DNA of 45,566 nucleotides from Rhizobium mesosinicum (GTDB lineage: Bacteria > Pseudomonadota > Alphaproteobacteria > Rhizobiales > Rhizobiaceae). Position 1 is the stretch's first letter. Every line of letters starts with the position of its first letter. The stretch spans positions 1 through 45,566 of the forward strand of contig NZ_JAEUAK010000019.1 of the NCBI RefSeq assembly GCF_019511345.1, in the 5' to 3' direction. The position numbers and the translations under genes were made by a program. Shown piece by piece: positions 42,774-45,566 of the stretch. The notes under the pieces are model-generated. The model saw only the letters and a list, made by a program, of their open reading frames with translations, searched no databases and was not told where the DNA came from.

Positions 42774-43466
42774 TCAGGCAGGTTTTCGCCATTTTCCTTC
42801 GGCTGTGCGCTGGAGGATGGGCGTTGCGAAAACGCCTTTCGTGCGTGTCTGCCATTGCGGCCCTGCGGCATTGAGTTTAGCGCGCCAGCGGTCCGATTGC
42901 AGCATGGCCGCACCAATGACGACGGGTTCGATGTTACAGCTCGTGAGCAGATCAAGGCCCGCGACGATCGAGGTCCCGCTCGATATGACGTCGTCGACCA
43001 GCGCGACACGGCGTCCTTCCAGGAGAGGCAGCATGCGCGGATCTATATAGAGCCGTTTCTGTTGTTCCGGCGCGGTGATCGAAGAGAGCGAGACTGACAG
43101 TTCGTCGCGATACCAGAATTTGCGGGAGGTGCCGAGCGGCACGTAACGGCTGTGGCCGAGCTTCTGAGCGACGGCCGCCGCAAGGGTCAGGCCGAGCGTC
43201 GGCAGGCCGGCGACGACATCGATGCCTGATGGTTCTATCTTTGCCGCAAGGTTTTCGGCGAGCACATCCAGCACCGCAAAGCTTGCCTGATTGATGATCA
43301 GCGAGGCCAGCGCATGCTCGCCATCCGAGAGTATACGGATCGGCAGGCGCAACTGCCTGCCATCTTCCAGTTCCGCTGTAAAGAAGGAGCTGAAATCGCC
43401 ACCTGTTTGGAAACTGCCCGGCGGATGGATCTCCTGCCAGAAATCATGCGGTTTCATCTCGTTCAT
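42774..43466 (-). CDS. Phosphoribosyltransferase-type protein (230 aa)
   Basis: A type I PRT fold with the PRPP loop VALVDDVISSGTSI near residue 150 and a flexible-loop region SRKFWYRDELSVSLSS. It resembles orotate or xanthine PRTs, but its substrate is not clear; the N-terminal 50 residues are unusual for either. The ATG at 43466 begins just after the stop of the upstream pseudouridine synthase gene; an in-frame TTG (43472) and ATG (43457) are other choices. Translational coupling to the upstream gene is likely. Confidence 0.8.
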   Translation of the reverse strand: MNEMKPHDFWQEIHPPGSFQTGGDFSSFFTAELEDGRQLRLPIRILSDGEHALASLIINQASFAVLDVLAENLAAKIEPSGIDVVAGLPTLGLTLAAAVAQKLGHSRYVPLGTSRKFWYRDELSVSLSSITAPEQQKRLYIDPRMLPLLEGRRVALVDDVISSGTSIVAGLDLLTSCNIEPVVIGAAMLQSDRWRAKLNAAGPQWQTRTKGVFATPILQRTAEGKWRKPA

Positions 43467-43468
43467 TC

Positions 43469-44275
43469 TCAATCTCGTATCGCCTTGCCGGTACCGACTT
43501 TCCGGCGAAGGTCTTTGAGTTCAGATTCTGTCAGCACCCTGACCGATCCCTTCGGCAGGTCGCCAAGCTTCAGCCCACCGATCGCGACACGCACGAGCCG
43601 CAGGCAGACGATATCGAGCGCCTCCAGCATCCGGCGGATCTGCCGGTTGCGGCCCTCCTGCAGTTCCACTTCGATCCAGGAATTGCGGTCGCCCTCGCGC
43701 AGCTTGCGGACAGCGGTGGCGCGCAGCAGTTCGCCGTCATGCCGAAGGCCTGACATCATTGCCGCCAGCATGTCGTCATCGGCGATCCGATCGATCTGCA
43801 CATGGTAGGATTTCGATACGTGGGTGACTGGATCGAGCAGCGTCTGGGCGAATTCGGTATCGTTGGTAAAGAGCAGCAGCCCCTCGCTCGCCTTGTCGAG
43901 CCGACCGACGGGAGAGAGATGCGGGACATCAAAGTCGGCCAGGCAGTCATAGACGGTCGGCCTGCCCTCCGGATCATGACGAGTGGTCACAAGGCCGCGT
44001 GGTTTGTTGAGCATCAGGTAGATTCGGGCCTCGGCGACGATCTCTTTGTCATCGACCTTGATAAGGGCGGTCGAAAGATCGACCCATGCCGAGGGATCCG
44101 TGACAATGCGATCACCGACCGCGACGCGGCCCTCAGCGATCAGCCGTTCGGCCTGCGTGCGGGAACAGTAGCCGAGTTTGGAGAGCGCACGTGGAAGCGT
44201 GACCCGCTTGCCGGCCGGTGCGGCCTGGGGTCTGCTGCGTTCGTATGTTTTCTGCGGTGATCGCCGGCCTTTCAC
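43469..44275 (-). CDS. RsuA/RluB-family pseudouridine synthase
   Basis: An S4 RNA-binding domain (LPRALSKLGYCSRTQAERLI, about 27-46) is followed by the pseudouridine synthase core with the catalytic Asp in PVGRLDKASEGLLLFTND and the LQEGRNRQIRRML motif. Length is 268 aa with a basic N-terminal tail. It modifies a uridine in rRNA (23S or 16S); which position is not clear from sequence. It is the first gene of a pair with the phosphoribosyltransferase. Confidence 0.93.
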   Translation of the reverse strand: MKGRRSPQKTYERSRPQAAPAGKRVTLPRALSKLGYCSRTQAERLIAEGRVAVGDRIVTDPSAWVDLSTALIKVDDKEIVAEARIYLMLNKPRGLVTTRHDPEGRPTVYDCLADFDVPHLSPVGRLDKASEGLLLFTNDTEFAQTLLDPVTHVSKSYHVQIDRIADDDMLAAMMSGLRHDGELLRATAVRKLREGDRNSWIEVELQEGRNRQIRRMLEALDIVCLRLVRVAIGGLKLGDLPKGSVRVLTESELKDLRRKVGTGKAIRD

Positions 44276-44438
44276 TCCGCTATCCCTGATGCGATTGCGA
44301 AAGCCGTTCTTTGCATGAACGACGCACGGACGCCAGCAACGGTGCTCGAAATTCTGGGGAGTAGAGGACTTCGGATGCCTAAAGAAACCATCGACGCTTT
44401 GGACAAAGCGTAGTGGGCAAGAGAGTTTTTCTACCGTC

Positions 44439-44645
44439 TTAAGGGCAGGCCATGAAACCGGCGAGTTCCTGCCGGTTCATCATAATGCCAGCTGCGGCCT
44501 TGGCAGGGTCCGGATGAGTATAGGAAAGGCTCGGCATTTCGGGCAGATCGAGCGCCTGGCGCATGTTCATGATGCCGACTGCGCGACGTCCATCGCTGGC
44601 GTCGACGCTGACTTCAACGATCAGCTTCTCTCTCTTATTGTCCAT
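44439..44645 (-). CDS. Hypothetical small protein (68 aa)
   Basis: A very good SD (GGGAGGA, five to six bases before the ATG) supports this short gene. The sequence MDNKREKLIVEVSVDASDG, with later RQALDLPEMPSLSY, shows no membrane segment and no domain I recognise. It probably belongs to a small soluble family in rhizobia. It stands alone between the pseudouridine synthase and the DUF883-like gene. Confidence 0.65.
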   Translation of the reverse strand: MDNKREKLIVEVSVDASDGRRAVGIMNMRQALDLPEMPSLSYTHPDPAKAAAGIMMNRQELAGFMACP

Positions 44646-44779
44646 AATGTCCTCCCTTCATTTTTATGTTCTCGTCATTCGCATTAAAAATTGGTTTTTC
44701 TAAGACATAAGTGTCTACGCATCCTGCGAAAAATGGATCTGCAGGATGCGTAAAAATGCGGGATCTGGAGCTTGGTAGC

Positions 44780-45118
44780 TCAACGCCACCAGTGACGCGG
44801 CTCGGGCTGCGAGGCGCCTGACAACATATAACCTGCCAGGAAGCCGATCGCGCCGGCAACCAGAAGCGCCGTTGTGGTCGCTGCCGGGTGTTCTCGGGCC
44901 GTGCCTGCGACTGCGGCTCCTTCGGCTCTGATCTGCGCAACGGCGCTCTTGGCACGTGGCAGCGCATCTTCGTAAGCCTTGCCGGCTCGGTCTCGCACTT
45001 CATAATAGGCTTCGGCGCCCTGTGCTGAAATCATCTTCTGCAGACGGGAAACCTCCTGCTGGAGTGCGGCAATGTCCTTGCTGACGGAAGTTCTGAGATC
45101 GTCGGTATTGGCGGCCAT
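44780..45118 (-). CDS. YqjD/ElaB/DUF883-like membrane-anchored protein (112 aa)
   Basis: An N-terminal coiled coil (KDIAALQQEVSRLQKMI, about 14-30), a charged Ala-rich stretch and a single C-terminal helix (about 80-99, ATTTALLVAGAIGFLAGYML) ending in a short basic tail. This is the layout of YqjD/ElaB/DUF883 proteins, which in E. coli tether ribosomes to the inner membrane in stationary phase. The SD is AAGGAGA, six bases before the ATG. Assignment is by layout, not close identity. Confidence 0.78.
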   Translation of the reverse strand: MAANTDDLRTSVSKDIAALQQEVSRLQKMISAQGAEAYYEVRDRAGKAYEDALPRAKSAVAQIRAEGAAVAGTAREHPAATTTALLVAGAIGFLAGYMLSGASQPEPRHWWR

Positions 45119-45441
45119 ATCTGTCTCCTTTCCTTCAATGGGGAAGAAAACACCAATCAGCGCGTTAGGTTCCGCGCTTCACCGATAATTGGATGTGACG
45201 GTAGTTTGACGGCGGGCGCAGAGGCCTAATTTAACCCGCCTTAACCATAAAATTGGCCAGGACACTGTTTTTTCGCAGCCTTTCTGCTTTTTAGACGCTA
45301 CTGACTCCGGTTTTTTATCACCTGGTAAAAGATTTTCCGGAGATGTCGCCTCAGAAAGGCACCTGTGGATAACATCGGCGTATAAAATTCACTGTCGAAT
45401 CAACCTGTTACAAAAATGTCAAAAAAGTTGGATTGGTGGTG
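45119..45441. other. Gene-free stretch before the rRNA promoter
   Basis: No coding frame is credible. It holds an AT-rich region, an imperfect palindrome TTTTATCACCTGGTAAAA (45313-45330) and one perfect DnaA-box match, TGTGGATAA (45364-45372, the complement of TTATCCACA). The A-rich tract just before the -35 (45412-45427) could be an UP element for the promoter that follows. Confidence 0.55.
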
Positions 45442-45566
45442 TTGACTGTTTTGGTTTGGTGGGATTATAAGCCCACTCACTGACGAGGGCGGCGGCGCTG
45501 CTGGCGACGAAGTTTCTCGTTCTTAAGAAATCAAGCGGATTGGCGGATGCTGGTTTGTTGCTCTGG
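45442..45566 (+). promoter_or_regulatory. Probable rRNA-operon promoter and 16S leader
   Basis: TTGACT (45442-45447) and TTATAA (45465-45470), 17 bp apart, inside GTTGACTG...GGGATTATAAGCCC, which resembles the rrn promoters of Rhizobium and Sinorhizobium. A start near 45477 is expected. Downstream, GAAGTTTCTCGTTCTTAAGA and TTGTTGCTCTGG look like the leader that precedes 16S rRNA, but the 16S gene itself is beyond the window. Confidence 0.6.

Noticed and set aside
44315..44413. A 32-codon plus-strand frame ending PKETIDALDKA
   Set aside because: No SD before its first ATG; only a 12-codon form has one, too short to support.
45233..45248. CtrA site TTAA-N7-TTAA
   Set aside because: The two TTAA units are six, not seven, bases apart.
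1..45566. CRISPR arrays and tRNA genes
   Set aside because: No regularly spaced direct repeats and no cloverleaf with a T-loop motif were noticed by eye; a tRNAscan-SE run would be decisive.

Overview
The window looks like a chromosomal segment of a fast-growing Rhizobium-type alphaproteobacterium. Reasons: high-GC coding sequence throughout, two-palindrome intergenic repeats of the rhizobial RIME type, a long-form purC, DctB/DctD-like regulators, a FixK-type box, and a typical rhizobial rRNA-operon leader at the right edge. Assignment to Rhizobium rests on recognised sequence features, not on a database search.

Layout. 1-120: the 5' tip of an IS481-type transposase and its terminal motifs. 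228-2950: small lipoprotein, a universal stress protein behind a perfect FixK/FNR-type dyad, a small unknown protein, a LysR regulator and a divergent one-helix membrane protein. 2954-8401: a phosphoketolase/acetate kinase pair (ackA-xfp, minus strand) divergent from a PiT phosphate transporter. 8408-12908: a GGDEF-EAL c-di-GMP enzyme, two small proteins closed by a 14-bp-stem terminator, and a CHASE3 histidine kinase with a single-domain response regulator. 12964-15703: a 39-residue membrane protein, then a cobalt island in which a histidine phosphatase is divergent from a promoter, a cobalamin riboswitch, cbtB, cbtA and an unknown exported protein. 15688-16350: a cytoplasmic sulfite-oxidase-like molybdoenzyme.

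16502-24382 (plus strand): a DctB/DctD-like two-component pair followed by a tripartite tricarboxylate transporter (tctC-tctB-tctA) and an M20 amidohydrolase, which suggests regulated uptake and hydrolysis of an organic acid or acyl conjugate. 24389-31851 (minus strand): a tightly packed seven-gene operon, lacI - binding protein - two permeases - ATPase - nucleoside hydrolase - adenine deaminase. It reads as a self-regulated purine-nucleoside uptake and salvage unit built on a polyamine/iron-type ABC transporter. Its upstream flank abuts a truncated IS3-family element (about 31965-32941).

32979-39698 (minus strand): tetR, membrane fusion protein, RND pump and outer-membrane factor form a complete tripartite drug-efflux system, with an inverted-repeat operator candidate beside tetR. 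39797-45118 (minus strand): purC behind a complete RIME-like repeat, an SLC13/RCK permease, a phosphoribosyltransferase, an RsuA/RluB-type pseudouridine synthase, a small unknown protein and a YqjD/DUF883-like membrane protein. The window closes with a probable rRNA promoter and leader reading out to the right.

The best candidates for undescribed biology are the nucleoside operon, the DctBD-TctCBA-M20 unit (with a GAFPGA variant in the sigma-54 activator loop and an apparent CTG start for the kinase), and the exported protein attached to the riboswitch-controlled CbtBA genes.
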